In this document: positions 50,812 through 59,644 of the stretch, in pieces | How positions within the stretch are numbered: position 1 is the first letter of the stretch | Layout of the letters: the number at the start of each line of letters is the position of its first letter | DNA from: Paracoccus chinensis | GTDB lineage: Bacteria; Pseudomonadota; Alphaproteobacteria; Rhodobacterales; Rhodobacteraceae | NCBI RefSeq assembly: GCF_900102885.1 | Contig: NZ_FNGE01000009.1 | Coordinates: 90,948 to 154,947 of the forward strand | Direction: 5' to 3' | Length of the DNA stretch: 64,000 bases | Program-made: the position numbers and the translations under genes | Notes under the pieces: generated by a model | What the model saw: the letters and a program-made list of their open reading frames with translations, nothing else | What the model was told of the DNA's origin: nothing | The model's database searches: none

Positions 50812-53800
50812 ATGCCTTTTGTTCCAGCTGCCATAACCGCCACGTTCTCGGCGGTCAGCACCTTTGCGGCCTCCAGCGCAGTTGCGTCGTTCCTCGTCAA
50901 CACCGTGTCCAGCATCGCCCTGTCGGCGCTGGCGACGGCCATCCGGGGCAAGCCCGAAGTCAGCACACCCGGCATCACGACGCAGACGACCACGGCCGGC
51001 GGGACGATCCCGCAGCGGCTGATCTTCGGCCGCTATGCCACGGCGGGTCAAATGGTCGCGCCGATGATGGTCTATCAGTCGGACGGCAACCCGAACGAGT
51101 GGCTGGTCTATGTCATCAGCTTGGCCGACAAGCCAATCACTGGCTTGGGCCGCATCTTCGTGGACGGCAAGGCGCTGACCATCGATGGCAGCCCGGCTGC
51201 TTCGCTGCATGGCGACACGATGGGCGCCACAGTTCTCGACAGCGGGCAGGAGAGCCTTCGCAACAAGATATATATCCGCTTGCATCATGGCGGGCAGACA
51301 GAGGCCGACGCCTACCTGCGCCGTGTGTTCGGCACCTATCCCGAGCGCCCGTGGACAGCCGACATGATCGGTACGGGCGTTGCCTATGCCGTCGTCACGT
51401 TCAAGGGGAAGGCGCAGGACGGGGATTACAACGGCTTCCCGGCCATCAAGTTCGAGGTGGACGGCCACCCGCTCTATGACCCGCGCGATGCCACGCAGGA
51501 CCCGGCCAACGAGGCCACCTGGAAGTTCACACGCACCGCGGCGGTGATGGCCTACAACGTCCTTCGTGGCGTCGACATGCCGGGCGGCGGGACGTGGGGC
51601 GTCGGGACGCGCAAGTTCCACCTGCCGTCTGTTATCGCGGCCATGAACCTCTGCGATCAGCAGGTGCCGCGATCGGACGGGACGATGCGCCCGCGCTATC
51701 AGGCGGGGCTTGAGGTCAGCGTCTCGGACGAGCCGCATCAGGCGCTGATGGAGTTCGTCAAGGCCATGGGCGGCGACGTGGCCGACATGGGCGGCACGTG
51801 GCTTCTGGCGGCGGGCGAGCCGGGCGGGCCGGTCCTGTCGATCACCGACGACGACATCATTGTCACGGACAGCCGCAGCCTGAAGCCGTATCCAGGTCTG
51901 GACGAGACGATCAACGCCATCCACGCCAGCTACCCCGACCCGGCCCAGCAATGGGAAGCCAAGGAAGCGGTCCCGATCTACAACGCGCAATATGAGGCTG
52001 CCGACGGCGGGCGCCGCCTGATCGCGGAGGTAGACTTCCCGGCGGTCCCGTATCCCCAGCAGGTCCGCGCCCTTATGGGCGAGATGCTGGCCGACCACCG
52101 CCGGATGCGAACCCACGTCAACCCGCTGCCGCCTGATGCGCTAGGTCTGCGGCTGTGCGACCACATCGCGTGGGCAAGCGGGGAAAACTTCTACACGGCC
52201 AAGCTGTTCAAGATTTCGGCTCTCCGTGTGGATCCGCTGTCGCTGTGTGTTGCCGTCACCAAGATCGAGCGCGATCCGAGTGACTACGACGACGACGCGG
52301 CACGGGATGGCGTGCTGCCCACGATCCCCAGCAGCCGGCTGGTCGCGCCGGTCATCCACGGCATCTCGGGCTGGGCCGTCCAGCCGGTCGACGCGGGCGG
52401 CAGGCCGGGCATCCGCATGGTCTGGAACCCGGAGCTCAATGCGCGCGCCTTGTCGTGGACTATCCGGCTGGCCGATGGCTCGGAAGAGGCGGGCACGATC
52501 GTCAACAGCGGCACGACCTCCAACCTGGCGGTTGGCGAGGTCACGCAATCGGCCGGTCTGAAACCCGCGACGACCTACAGCGTGACGGCTGATCTCGTGC
52601 TCCCTGGGCGGATGACCGAATCCGTCACCACCTTTGTTACGACGCTCGATATCCGCTTCGGCTGGAATGATCTTGTTCCGAGCGTGAAGGAACAGGTGGA
52701 GGCGGCCCTCGAGGGCGTCCGGGTGGCGAAGGAGCAGGCGATTGCGGCTGAGGAAGCCGCCGCCGCGGCGTCCGCGCATGCCGACGAGGTTGGCCGGCAG
52801 GTCCGGCAGGATCTGGCGGTGGACTTTGAGACCGCGATCGAGGCCTCCGGGCAGGCGCAGGTGGCGCGCGGTGCCGCCGAGGGGGCGCGGGATGCGGCCC
52901 TGGCCGCGCGGGACGTGGCGGATGGCGCCGCCCGAGCGGCGGCGGGCTCGGCCGAGACGGCCTCGGCCAAGGCGGATGAGGCGGGCCAGAAGTCGGCGGC
53001 GGCCGCGGCTTCGGCCACGGCGGCTGAGACGCAGGCGGGCAAGGCCAGCACCAGCGCCACGCAGGCAGCGGCATCCGAGACGAGTGCGGCCGGCTCGGCC
53101 AGTGCGGCGGCATCCTCGGCGACGGTCAGCGCGACGGCCCTGAGTGGCGTTCAGCAGGCGCTTGTGAACACCACTGCGCTGCTCTCGGTCGTGCCGAGCC
53201 CTGCGACGCGGGCGTTCACCGCCAGCGGCTCGGGCTTGCCGGGTGCGGTTACTCCCTTCGCCGATGCGGCCTACGGGTCTGACAGCGGCGGGCCCTACCT
53301 CCAGCGCGAAAGCCCGGACGCCTCCAACGGCGTCCGGCTTCGCCAGACGGTCCCCTCGGTGCTCGGGAATGTCTACCGGGTGACGGTGCGGGTCAAAGCC
53401 TCCCACGCGATGACCTTGCAGCTTGTCGGCCACTGGCTCCGGGCAGACGGGACAGAGGTCAATGGCACCACGTTCCTGCCGATCGCCTTCGCGGCAGGTG
53501 AGACCAGGACGCTGACGGCGGTGGTCGGCAGCACCGCTGGCGGCCTTGTCACGCATGTCGTGGGATCGGTTGCCAACTGGACCGAGGCCGCCAGCATCCG
53601 CTTCGGCGTCGTGAACGTGGCGGGTGTCGCAGGCTCGAACTTCCGCGTCTACGTGATCCGTGTCGATGACCTGACCCAAGCGGACGCGGCCCGGCGCGAG
53701 GCGGAGGCGGCCGGACTGAGCGCGGGAGCGGCGGTCACAAAGGCGAGCGAGGCGGCGGCAAGCGCGGATGCGGCGGGGCAGAGCGCGGCCGCAGCCGATC

Positions 53801-55470
53801 GCTCCAAGGTCGACGCCAACACCGCCAAGGCTGCGGCGGAAGTGGCGCGGGGCGATGCTGTCGTGGCGAAGCAGGATGCCGAGACGGCGCGCGCCGGGGC
53901 GCAGTCCTATTCGGAACTGTCGGCGCGGATCAGCTCGCGCGGCTTCTCTGTCCTGTCGGACAGCCTGCTGAGCCACCCCGGCTGGACGCGCTGGGGAGGA
54001 GCGGCCACCCTCAACACGCTGCCGAACGAACAATATCCGACCGGGATGACGTGGCAGTTCACCACCACCGGCACGGAGTCGGACGGGATACGGCTGGTCA
54101 GCAGCGATGCGCCCGATCTCTGGAAGGGCCAGACGGGCGCGCTCGGCTATGTGATCGAAGTCGAATATACCCTGCTCTCCGGGGGTGTCTCCGGGTCGGG
54201 CGTCTGGTTGTCGTGGAATTGCACCCCCAACACCGACAACTTCACGGTTCGCAAGAAGCTCATCGACATGACGACGGGCACCGTGATCGCCGGTCGCCCG
54301 ATGGTCGCGCGCGCCGTGTTCAAGCGGCCGGCCTTCAACGCGCTGAACCTGAACTACATGGATCTCTATGTTTTCGCCAACTACGACCATGAAACCATCG
54401 GTCCTGCGCGAAACAAGGACATCAAGTTTCACCGGGTAAACGTCCGCCTCGCCTCCGAAGAGGAAATGGGCCGCGGCGAGGTCATGGCCGAGGTCGAGGC
54501 CAAGCTGAGCCGGGACTACATGACCAGTGCCTCGACCACCGAGGCGATTGCCTCGATGCGCGACACACTGGTGGCGCGCATGGGCGGGACCGAGGCGACG
54601 GTCGCGGCGCAGGGGACAGCCCTGGTCGGGCTCCAGAACGCCGCGTCAGCGGGCTACCTGATCAAGGCCAAGGCCGGCGGTCAGGTGTCGCTGTTGGAGC
54701 TGATCGCCGCCGATGGCTCCGCGGGATCCGTGTCGGTGGCGAAGATGGAGGCGAGCCATATCCTGCTGGATGGCTCGGTATCGACCCGGCACCTTCTGAT
54801 CTCCGACTGGTCGAACCTTGTTCCTGACAACCAGATAGTTGACCCGGCGGCTTGGGCGACGTCCGTGGGCGTCAGCATCGCGCCGTCGAACTCGACCGCC
54901 TATCGGTCGCTCGGGCGGGTCGTGTTCACACGATCCCAAATGCTCGACACGGTCGGGACCAGCAGCGTTGCCTATCCCCGCGACTTTTTCCCGGTCGAGA
55001 CGGGCGACAGGCTCAAGTGCTCCGCGCAGTTCCTGCGAGGTGGTGGCGAGAAGTTCCGCGCGCTGGGGCAGGTGCTTGTCTATGACAAGGACGACAATGC
55101 GGTCCAGACGCTGTCCTTCGCGGATGTGATCGACGAGTCGTCCTACACGCCAGTCGAGGGGGAAGTGACCGTCACCCATGCGGCGGCGAATAAGGCGCGC
55201 TTCCGCTTCTACGTCCACAACGACCCGGCGGTGACGAACGCGAACGTCTACCTCTCCGCCCCGGTCGTCAGGAAGATGAACGCTGGCAAGCTTCTGGTGG
55301 ACGGCTCCGTCACGGCCAAGAAGATCAACGTCGACTCTCTGTCGGCGATCACCGCAACCCTCGGCACGATGCGAACCGCCACCTCGGGCGAGCGGCTCGA
55401 GATCCGCTCCAACATGATCTTGGTCTACGACGCCAGCAACACCCTCCGGGTCAGGATCGGGGAGCTCTGA
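50812..55470 (+). CDS. Tail tip attachment protein (J-like), 1552 residues
   Basis: The largest prophage gene. The N-terminus (MPFVPAAITATFSAVSTFAA) is hydrophobic, followed by a lambda-J-type hub region (residues about 50-600, including QRLIFGRYATAGQMVAPMMV and KTRTAAVMAYNVLRGVDMPG-like blocks). Then comes a long Ala-rich coiled coil (about 625-790, EEAAAAASAHADEVGRQVRQ), a second Ala-rich helix (about 960-1035), and receptor-side domains that end in LSAITATLGTMRTATSGERL. It likely binds the host receptor. The stop overlaps the next gene by one base. Confidence 0.9.
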   Translation: MPFVPAAITATFSAVSTFAASSAVASFLVNTVSSIALSALATAIRGKPEVSTPGITTQTTTAGGTIPQRLIFGRYATAGQMVAPMMVYQSDGNPNEWLVYVISLADKPITGLGRIFVDGKALTIDGSPAASLHGDTMGATVLDSGQESLRNKIYIRLHHGGQTEADAYLRRVFGTYPERPWTADMIGTGVAYAVVTFKGKAQDGDYNGFPAIKFEVDGHPLYDPRDATQDPANEATWKFTRTAAVMAYNVLRGVDMPGGGTWGVGTRKFHLPSVIAAMNLCDQQVPRSDGTMRPRYQAGLEVSVSDEPHQALMEFVKAMGGDVADMGGTWLLAAGEPGGPVLSITDDDIIVTDSRSLKPYPGLDETINAIHASYPDPAQQWEAKEAVPIYNAQYEAADGGRRLIAEVDFPAVPYPQQVRALMGEMLADHRRMRTHVNPLPPDALGLRLCDHIAWASGENFYTAKLFKISALRVDPLSLCVAVTKIERDPSDYDDDAARDGVLPTIPSSRLVAPVIHGISGWAVQPVDAGGRPGIRMVWNPELNARALSWTIRLADGSEEAGTIVNSGTTSNLAVGEVTQSAGLKPATTYSVTADLVLPGRMTESVTTFVTTLDIRFGWNDLVPSVKEQVEAALEGVRVAKEQAIAAEEAAAAASAHADEVGRQVRQDLAVDFETAIEASGQAQVARGAAEGARDAALAARDVADGAARAAAGSAETASAKADEAGQKSAAAAASATAAETQAGKASTSATQAAASETSAAGSASAAASSATVSATALSGVQQALVNTTALLSVVPSPATRAFTASGSGLPGAVTPFADAAYGSDSGGPYLQRESPDASNGVRLRQTVPSVLGNVYRVTVRVKASHAMTLQLVGHWLRADGTEVNGTTFLPIAFAAGETRTLTAVVGSTAGGLVTHVVGSVANWTEAASIRFGVVNVAGVAGSNFRVYVIRVDDLTQADAARREAEAAGLSAGAAVTKASEAAASADAAGQSAAAADRSKVDANTAKAAAEVARGDAVVAKQDAETARAGAQSYSELSARISSRGFSVLSDSLLSHPGWTRWGGAATLNTLPNEQYPTGMTWQFTTTGTESDGIRLVSSDAPDLWKGQTGALGYVIEVEYTLLSGGVSGSGVWLSWNCTPNTDNFTVRKKLIDMTTGTVIAGRPMVARAVFKRPAFNALNLNYMDLYVFANYDHETIGPARNKDIKFHRVNVRLASEEEMGRGEVMAEVEAKLSRDYMTSASTTEAIASMRDTLVARMGGTEATVAAQGTALVGLQNAASAGYLIKAKAGGQVSLLELIAADGSAGSVSVAKMEASHILLDGSVSTRHLLISDWSNLVPDNQIVDPAAWATSVGVSIAPSNSTAYRSLGRVVFTRSQMLDTVGTSSVAYPRDFFPVETGDRLKCSAQFLRGGGEKFRALGQVLVYDKDDNAVQTLSFADVIDESSYTPVEGEVTVTHAAANKARFRFYVHNDPAVTNANVYLSAPVVRKMNAGKLLVDGSVTAKKINVDSLSAITATLGTMRTATSGERLEIRSNMILVYDASNTLRVRIGEL

Positions 55471-55757
55471 TGGCCTATGGTCTGCAGGTGCCCACCATCA
55501 ACGGGACGATGGACGTGACCAGCCTGTCGGTCCTCCGCATGGTTCATCGATCTCGCAGGACCGTGGCGGCGGGCAGCACCAGCTTCGGCGCGGGCTTCCT
55601 CGCAAACGCGATCGTGGTGGGCATCCCCAACGATGGAAAGATGCCCCCGCAGATCACGGTCAGCGTCGTGGACGGCGCGGTCCAATGGTCTGCCCCGTCC
55701 TATTTCAGCGACGTGGCGTCCTCGGACTTCGACCTCACTGTGTTTCGGATCGGGTGA
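55470..55757 (+). CDS. Small tail-tip associated protein, 95 residues
   Basis: Starts MAYGLQVPTINGTMDVTSLS at the J stop (TGATG). It is beta-rich, with a repeated short hydrophobic pattern (GAGFLANAIVVGIP, ITVSVVDGAVQW). Co-translation with J and the next gene suggests a tip or fibre part. No family is recognised. Confidence 0.65.
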   Translation: MAYGLQVPTINGTMDVTSLSVLRMVHRSRRTVAAGSTSFGAGFLANAIVVGIPNDGKMPPQITVSVVDGAVQWSAPSYFSDVASSDFDLTVFRIG

Positions 55758-55760
55758 GCC

Positions 55761-56441
55761 ATGGCCTTCGGCATCATGATCCGAAACGGGAAGAACGAGG
55801 TGGTGATCGACGCCGATTATTCGGGCCTCTACGTCCTGCGCGAGTTCAATGCGAGCCAGACGTTCCAGACGAGCGCGGCGAACAAGCCCAGCTACTACAG
55901 ATTTATCCCGCCTCGGAACGATCCCACGAGCCTGCTGGCGGTGCGGCTGGACGATGGGGACAAGATCTTCGGCGGGCCGCTGATGTTCTACTCGAACCGG
56001 CAGACGCTCACCTTCCGCGAGATCACGACCTTCGCGCGGAATGCCCCGCCCTCGAGTGGCTATGGCTTCGAGGTGTTCAATGCCGCCAGGGAGCTGTGCT
56101 ACTCGACCGCCCGCTCCCTTGCGCCGGTCAGCCGCATCCTGTCCTTTGCGGGCGCAAATGGCGGGTCGACCATGGGCGACGAGCGCACGATCGGCACCGC
56201 GGCCGTGACCGCCCGCGAACGCTGGATGATCCTCAGTCCGGTGAGCTACGGCGCGGAACGCCAGCCGCGCAGCCCGACCGCGTCTTATGCCTATCGTTAT
56301 GTCGGGGGCCTGCGGCGCGACAGCGCGACGCAGGTGTCCTTCATCCATGCCGCCATCAGCCGGGAGGACGTGGGCGGCTCGACTCCGACCGCCTCCTGGA
56401 CGGTGTCGCCGCAATCGATCCTTTTCTTCGACGGAGCCTGA
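55761..56441 (+). CDS. Tail fibre / receptor-binding accessory protein, 226 residues
   Basis: Starts MAFGIMIRNGKNEVVIDADY, three bases after the previous stop. The beginning resembles small DUF6453-type phage tail proteins (a short N-terminal repeat such as GxxIRN-GK-VVIDAD). The rest is beta-rich and variable. A tip role is inferred from position. Confidence 0.62.
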   Translation: MAFGIMIRNGKNEVVIDADYSGLYVLREFNASQTFQTSAANKPSYYRFIPPRNDPTSLLAVRLDDGDKIFGGPLMFYSNRQTLTFREITTFARNAPPSSGYGFEVFNAARELCYSTARSLAPVSRILSFAGANGGSTMGDERTIGTAAVTARERWMILSPVSYGAERQPRSPTASYAYRYVGGLRRDSATQVSFIHAAISREDVGGSTPTASWTVSPQSILFFDGA

Positions 56442-56442
56442 C

Positions 56443-56682
56443 ATGATCTACCTCGACAAGCCGGGCGGCCAGACCATCTGCGTCTGCGACCGCTGTGGCC
56501 TCACTAATGCCACGGACACTGCGAATGGGGTTGTGGTCGAGGGTTGGATGACCGGCCAGCTGTGGCTCGACATTTCCCTCGCCGAGCAGCGGCAGACGCC
56601 CCTTTGCTTCTGTCCCGCCTGTGCCCCCACCATGCATGCGGCAACGCGCATCCAGATCAGCGCCTCGGCATCCTTGGGATAG
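56443..56682 (+). CDS. Zinc-ribbon-like small protein, 79 residues
   Basis: ATG 56443 lies one base after the previous stop. The product starts MIYLDKPGGQTICVCDRCGL and has two CxxC-type pairs (CDRC near 15-18 and CPAC near 62-65), the pattern of a zinc ribbon. The frame extends upstream inside the previous gene, but the start is supported by the operon spacing. Function unknown. Confidence 0.65.
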   Translation: MIYLDKPGGQTICVCDRCGLTNATDTANGVVVEGWMTGQLWLDISLAEQRQTPLCFCPACAPTMHAATRIQISASASLG

Positions 56683-56789
56683 TTCCAGGGGCATCGGCGC
56701 ACCCTTGCCGCTTCCGCTGCTGGCCGACGAGTTCGATCGTGCTGGCCAACCAGGATCGGGGCGTGCCTCGAATTGAACGGAGCCATTTC

Positions 56790-57089
56790 ATGGATCGACC
56801 GCCCGAGTTCTGGGTCGGGCTGGTTGCGGCCGCCCTCTACGTGTTTCGCAAGAGCGAGAGCAAGCACCTCTGGATGCGCATGGCCGAGGCCGGCATCTCG
56901 GGCGGCCTGGGCTTTTCGCTCGCGCCGGCAGCCGCCCAGTGGGCCGGCGGCAGCGAGGCGATGGCGGCCGTCCTGCTGACGGCCTTGGGCTACCTCGGGC
57001 TCGACGTCCTGACTTCGATCGTGGCTGACCGTGCGGTCATCCGCGAGATCATCTTGCGCCGCCTGGGTGGCGGAGGAGGGGGCAAATGA
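56790..57089 (+). CDS. Holin candidate, 99 residues
   Basis: ATG 56790 follows CGGAG. The product starts MDRPPEFWVGLVAAALYVFR and has hydrophobic segments at about 7-20, 35-50 and 58-75, ending in a charged, glycine-rich tail (REIILRRLGGGGGGK). Size, three spans, basic tail and place in the lysis region fit a phage holin. It overlaps the next gene by four bases. Confidence 0.6.
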   Translation: MDRPPEFWVGLVAAALYVFRKSESKHLWMRMAEAGISGGLGFSLAPAAAQWAGGSEAMAAVLLTALGYLGLDVLTSIVADRAVIREIILRRLGGGGGGK

Positions 57090-57574
57090 TGCGCGATGAC
57101 CTGATCCACCTGCGTGCCACGCTGCGGCGATGGACCGACCGGGACAGCTTTTGGCTGCTTTTGGCGCTTGCCGTGGCCTTCTGGGGGCCGGGCGTGTGGG
57201 ACCGGCACATCCGCGAACGGCCGTGGATCAGCGCGGCCCTGGCGATCGAGCAGCCGGCCTATGAGGGCCCCACGCTTCTGATCCGTGACATCGTCGAGGC
57301 GCACTCGCCCGTGTCGGGTGAGCGGCTGATCTGGATCGAGGATCAGGAGGGCGCTCGACTCTGCGGATCGCACCGCGAGGACGGCTGGGAGGGGAGGTCC
57401 GTCCGCACCTGGTCGGCCGCGGCGTTCTTCGATCACGCCTGCCCCATCCCCGAGACGCCCTGGCGCGCCTGCACCCGCTTTGTCGTGCTCACCGCTTGGG
57501 GCAGCCGCGGCTCGTTCGGGCCCTACTGCAGCGCGCTGTTCGACCCGAAGATCGGCACCGACCACCGCCGCTGA
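57086..57574 (+). CDS. Membrane-anchored protein of the lysis region, 162 residues
   Basis: The ATG overlaps the holin-candidate stop and gives MMRDDLIHLRATLRRWTDRD. One membrane span is at about residues 22-38 (FWLLLALAVAFWGPGVW); the remainder is probably periplasmic and has six cysteines. The last 37 residues (from WRACTRFVVLTAWGSRGSFG) recur about 475 bases downstream in a duplicated copy. Membrane anchor and coupling suggest a lysis or envelope role. No family is recognised. Confidence 0.6.
   Translation: MMRDDLIHLRATLRRWTDRDSFWLLLALAVAFWGPGVWDRHIRERPWISAALAIEQPAYEGPTLLIRDIVEAHSPVSGERLIWIEDQEGARLCGSHREDGWEGRSVRTWSAAAFFDHACPIPETPWRACTRFVVLTAWGSRGSFGPYCSALFDPKIGTDHRR
57459..57547 (+). repeat. 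Left copy of an 89-bp imperfect direct repeat
   Basis: It matches 57934-58022 at 82 of 89 positions by eye. It encodes the C-terminal end of the gene at 57086. Between the two copies lies a small reverse-strand gene. Confidence 0.85.
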
Positions 57575-57648
57575 CCAGCTGCTCGGTGAGGTCGAGCGAT
57601 GCAGAGCCTTGCGCCGAAGTATCGCTTGGGGCGGGTACTGCGCTGAGG

Positions 57649-57777
57649 TCAGGGCGTGACGGGCGTCCCAGCGTAGGTCTTCTCGCCAACCCGGACGATA
57701 ATCCGGCCATCATCCAGATCGCGCTCGAACTTGCCCTGGATAGAAATGCAACTGCCTACCGTAATCGTCCGGATCAT
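57649..57777 (-). CDS. Small beta-rich protein encoded antisense between repeat copies, 42 residues
   Basis: ATG 57777 is preceded by AGGG on the reverse strand. The product starts MIRTITVGSCISIQGKFERD and continues DLDDGRIIVRVGEKTYAGTP, a compact beta barrel-like pattern seen in small rhodobacterial phage proteins (short GQxxxVxG-type peptides). It lies in a short cassette bracketed by the duplicated gene end, so it is probably inserted cargo. The longer upstream frame is not supported. Function unknown. Confidence 0.55.
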   Translation of the reverse strand: MIRTITVGSCISIQGKFERDLDDGRIIVRVGEKTYAGTPVTP

Positions 57778-57932
57778 CTTCAACCCTGCCGTATATCGTT
57801 TGTCTCGAACTCGCCCTTTACTTGTAGGGGTTCTCGGGAAAAGTTCCACACCTCCTCACCGCTGGGTCTGTTGTGGTACGGATATGCAACAGTTCTTGTT
57901 ACGGATCATCAATCAACTTTTCGCCCGTCCGA

Positions 57933-58034
57933 TCCTGGCGCGCCTGCACCCGCTTCGTCGTGCTGACCGAATGGGGGAGCCGCGGCTCGTTCGGGCCCTA
58001 CTGCAGCGAGTTGTTCGACCCGGCAGAGGGGTGA
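57933..58034 (+). pseudogene. Duplicated C-terminal fragment of the membrane protein gene
   Basis: This segment encodes SWRACTRFVVLTEWGSRGSF and on to a stop at 58032-58034, nearly the same as the end of the gene at 57086, but it has no start. It contains the right copy of the 89-bp repeat (57934-58022, about 92 percent identical). The reading frame is intact, so it looks like the original gene end displaced by insertion of the cassette 57575-57932 together with a new end. Confidence 0.75.
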
Positions 58035-58037
58035 TCT

Positions 58038-58211
58038 TCAGACTAGGCAGCTGCCAGCCTGGATCAGAGCGACGGTCTCTTCGAAGCTCCGCGGTTTCAG
58101 ATCCTTGGTCAGGATTCGGCCGTCGCAAGTCTCGACGTGGTAAATGTAACCTTCTGGCAAGGCGTTAATAACGATACGTTCCCCGGGTTTGAGGGGGCGG
58201 TCTAGCGGCAC
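58038..58211 (-). CDS. Small protein encoded antisense in the lysis region, 57 residues, GTG start
   Basis: GTG 58211 has AAGGAG six bases upstream on the reverse strand, preferred over a TTG 15 bases up. The product starts MPLDRPLKPGERIVINALPE and continues GYIYHVETCDGRILTKDLKP, ending with EETVALIQAGSCLV. It is beta-rich and soluble. With the 42-residue gene it forms a reverse-strand cargo group before the endolysin. Function unknown. Confidence 0.6.
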   Translation of the reverse strand: MPLDRPLKPGERIVINALPEGYIYHVETCDGRILTKDLKPRSFEETVALIQAGSCLV

Positions 58212-58399
58212 GGTAGTCTCCTTCAAGCAAGCAGACGGTGCCTACGGAAAATCAATTGCCAGTTGAAGTGGGGCCGAGACGTTCCTGCCGCTGACGCAGC
58301 GGCTCGGACTGCCGCCCTCCGCTGACCCAAGCGACACTTCACCCATGCCAACCCGCCCGCCCGCTGTTCTGCCGGCGGGCTTTTTCATGCGAGGAACCC

Positions 58400-59002
58400 A
58401 TGAAGCGGATCATCATCCACTGGTCGGCGGGCGGGCACACCGTCAGCGCGCTCGATCGCCAGCACTACCACTACATCGTCGATGACGACGGCGACGTGCA
58501 CGCCGGGATCCACCCGCCCGAGGCCAACCGCGGCCCGCTGGTCAGCGGCCGCTATGCCGCGCACACGCTGAACTGCAACACCGGCTCGATCGGCGTGGCC
58601 TTCGCCGCGATGGCCGGGGCCGTCGAGCGCCCCTTCAGCGCCGGTCGCTATCCCATCACCCCCGCGCAGGTGGACGCCATGGCCGCGCTCTGCGCCGAGC
58701 TGTGCCGCCAGTACAACATCCCGGTCTCTCGCAAGACGGTCCTGACCCATGCCGAGGTGCAGCCGACGCTCGGGATCACCCAGCGCGGAAAATGGGACGT
58801 GACCTGGTTGCCGGGCATGTCCGGACCGGGCGCGCCGGTGGCGGTCGGCGACATGCTCCGCGCGCGCGTGCTGGCCGAGCTGGCACCGGTGCCGCAGGTG
58901 CCGACCGCCCCCGATGAGGGAACCACCCTCGAAGACCTCGTGGCCGATGTGGCCGCGCTCAAGGCCCGCGTGGCCGCCCTCGAAGCCCCCAAGGAGGCAT
59001 AA
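58400..59002 (+). CDS. Endolysin, N-acetylmuramoyl-L-alanine amidase
   Basis: The 200-residue protein has an amidase-2 (peptidoglycan-recognition) fold: zinc ligand His7 in IIIHWSAGG, YHYIVD near 25, a second His117 in VLTHAEV and a probable third ligand Asp133 in GKWDV. The C-terminal 45 residues form a helical coiled tail (LEDLVADVAALKARVAALEA) that may mediate oligomerisation. It cleaves the stem peptide from peptidoglycan at lysis. It lies between holin candidates. Confidence 0.88.
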   Translation: MKRIIIHWSAGGHTVSALDRQHYHYIVDDDGDVHAGIHPPEANRGPLVSGRYAAHTLNCNTGSIGVAFAAMAGAVERPFSAGRYPITPAQVDAMAALCAELCRQYNIPVSRKTVLTHAEVQPTLGITQRGKWDVTWLPGMSGPGAPVAVGDMLRARVLAELAPVPQVPTAPDEGTTLEDLVADVAALKARVAALEAPKEA

Positions 59003-59003
59003 G

Positions 59004-59567
59004 ATGACCCTTCGTTTCCAATCCATCGCCGTTCTGGTGATGCTGACCATGCTGTTCTTCGCCCTCATGCTGACGGTCGCGGTGGCTCAGGAGCCACTGC
59101 CGCCGCCGGAGACCGCGGCTGAGGCCTGGGCGCAGTTCCTGCCCCAGCTGATCGCGACCGTGCTGGCGGGTGTCGGCATCTTCCTCTCCTTCGCCATCCG
59201 CAGCGTCGTCGCCCTGCTGCCGGAGTTCATCCGCGCCTGGATCGACAGCAAGCGTCAGCGCGACCTGCATTCCGCCATCATGTCCAAGGTGGCCGAGCTG
59301 ATCGCCGCAGGTCGTTGGCCCACGGTCGGGGATGCGGCGGCGATCGGGCGCGATCTCGTGGACGAGCTGCGCGAGCACGGGCGGAAGTCCGTTCCCGAGG
59401 CGATGGCGCACTATGGCCTTGAACGTGCCACGGCTCAGGGTGATGCCGTGCTGAAAGCCCTGGCCGCGCGCTTTGGCCTGCAGCTGCAAGGCGGCGTCCT
59501 GATCAGCGAAGTCGTCGAGGCCGAACCTGCAAAGGACAGCTGGCGCGCTCCGCAGGTGCCGTCGTGA
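59004..59567 (+). CDS. Membrane protein of the lysis module, 187 residues
   Basis: ATG 59004 has a strong AAGGAGG upstream. The product starts MTLRFQSIAVLVMLTMLFFA, a first hydrophobic segment (signal or anchor, residues 8-28), then a second span at about 49-72 (LIATVLAGVGIFLSFAIRSV) and a helical region with DSKRQRDLHSAIMSKVAELI. Two spans fit a class II holin or an accessory membrane protein of lysis. The stop overlaps a tiny GTG gene (GTGA). Confidence 0.65.
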   Translation: MTLRFQSIAVLVMLTMLFFALMLTVAVAQEPLPPPETAAEAWAQFLPQLIATVLAGVGIFLSFAIRSVVALLPEFIRAWIDSKRQRDLHSAIMSKVAELIAAGRWPTVGDAAAIGRDLVDELREHGRKSVPEAMAHYGLERATAQGDAVLKALAARFGLQLQGGVLISEVVEAEPAKDSWRAPQVPS

Positions 59568-59644
59568 ACCCGGTTGTGATCGCCTGCGCCTGGTGGGCTG
59601 CCGGCATCAAGGCAGGTGCGGCTTGGGGGCTGTGGCCGCTATGA
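59564..59644 (+). CDS. Very small hydrophobic protein, 26 residues, doubly coupled
   Basis: GTG 59564 overlaps the upstream stop (GTGA), and the TGA at 59642-59644 overlaps the next ATG (ATGA). The product (MNPVVIACAWWAAGIKAGAA and six more residues) is hydrophobic with many Trp and Ala. Start-stop overlap on both sides at such a short length argues that it is translated. A membrane peptide of the lysis region is a reasonable guess; function unknown. Confidence 0.55.
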   Translation: MNPVVIACAWWAAGIKAGAAWGLWPL

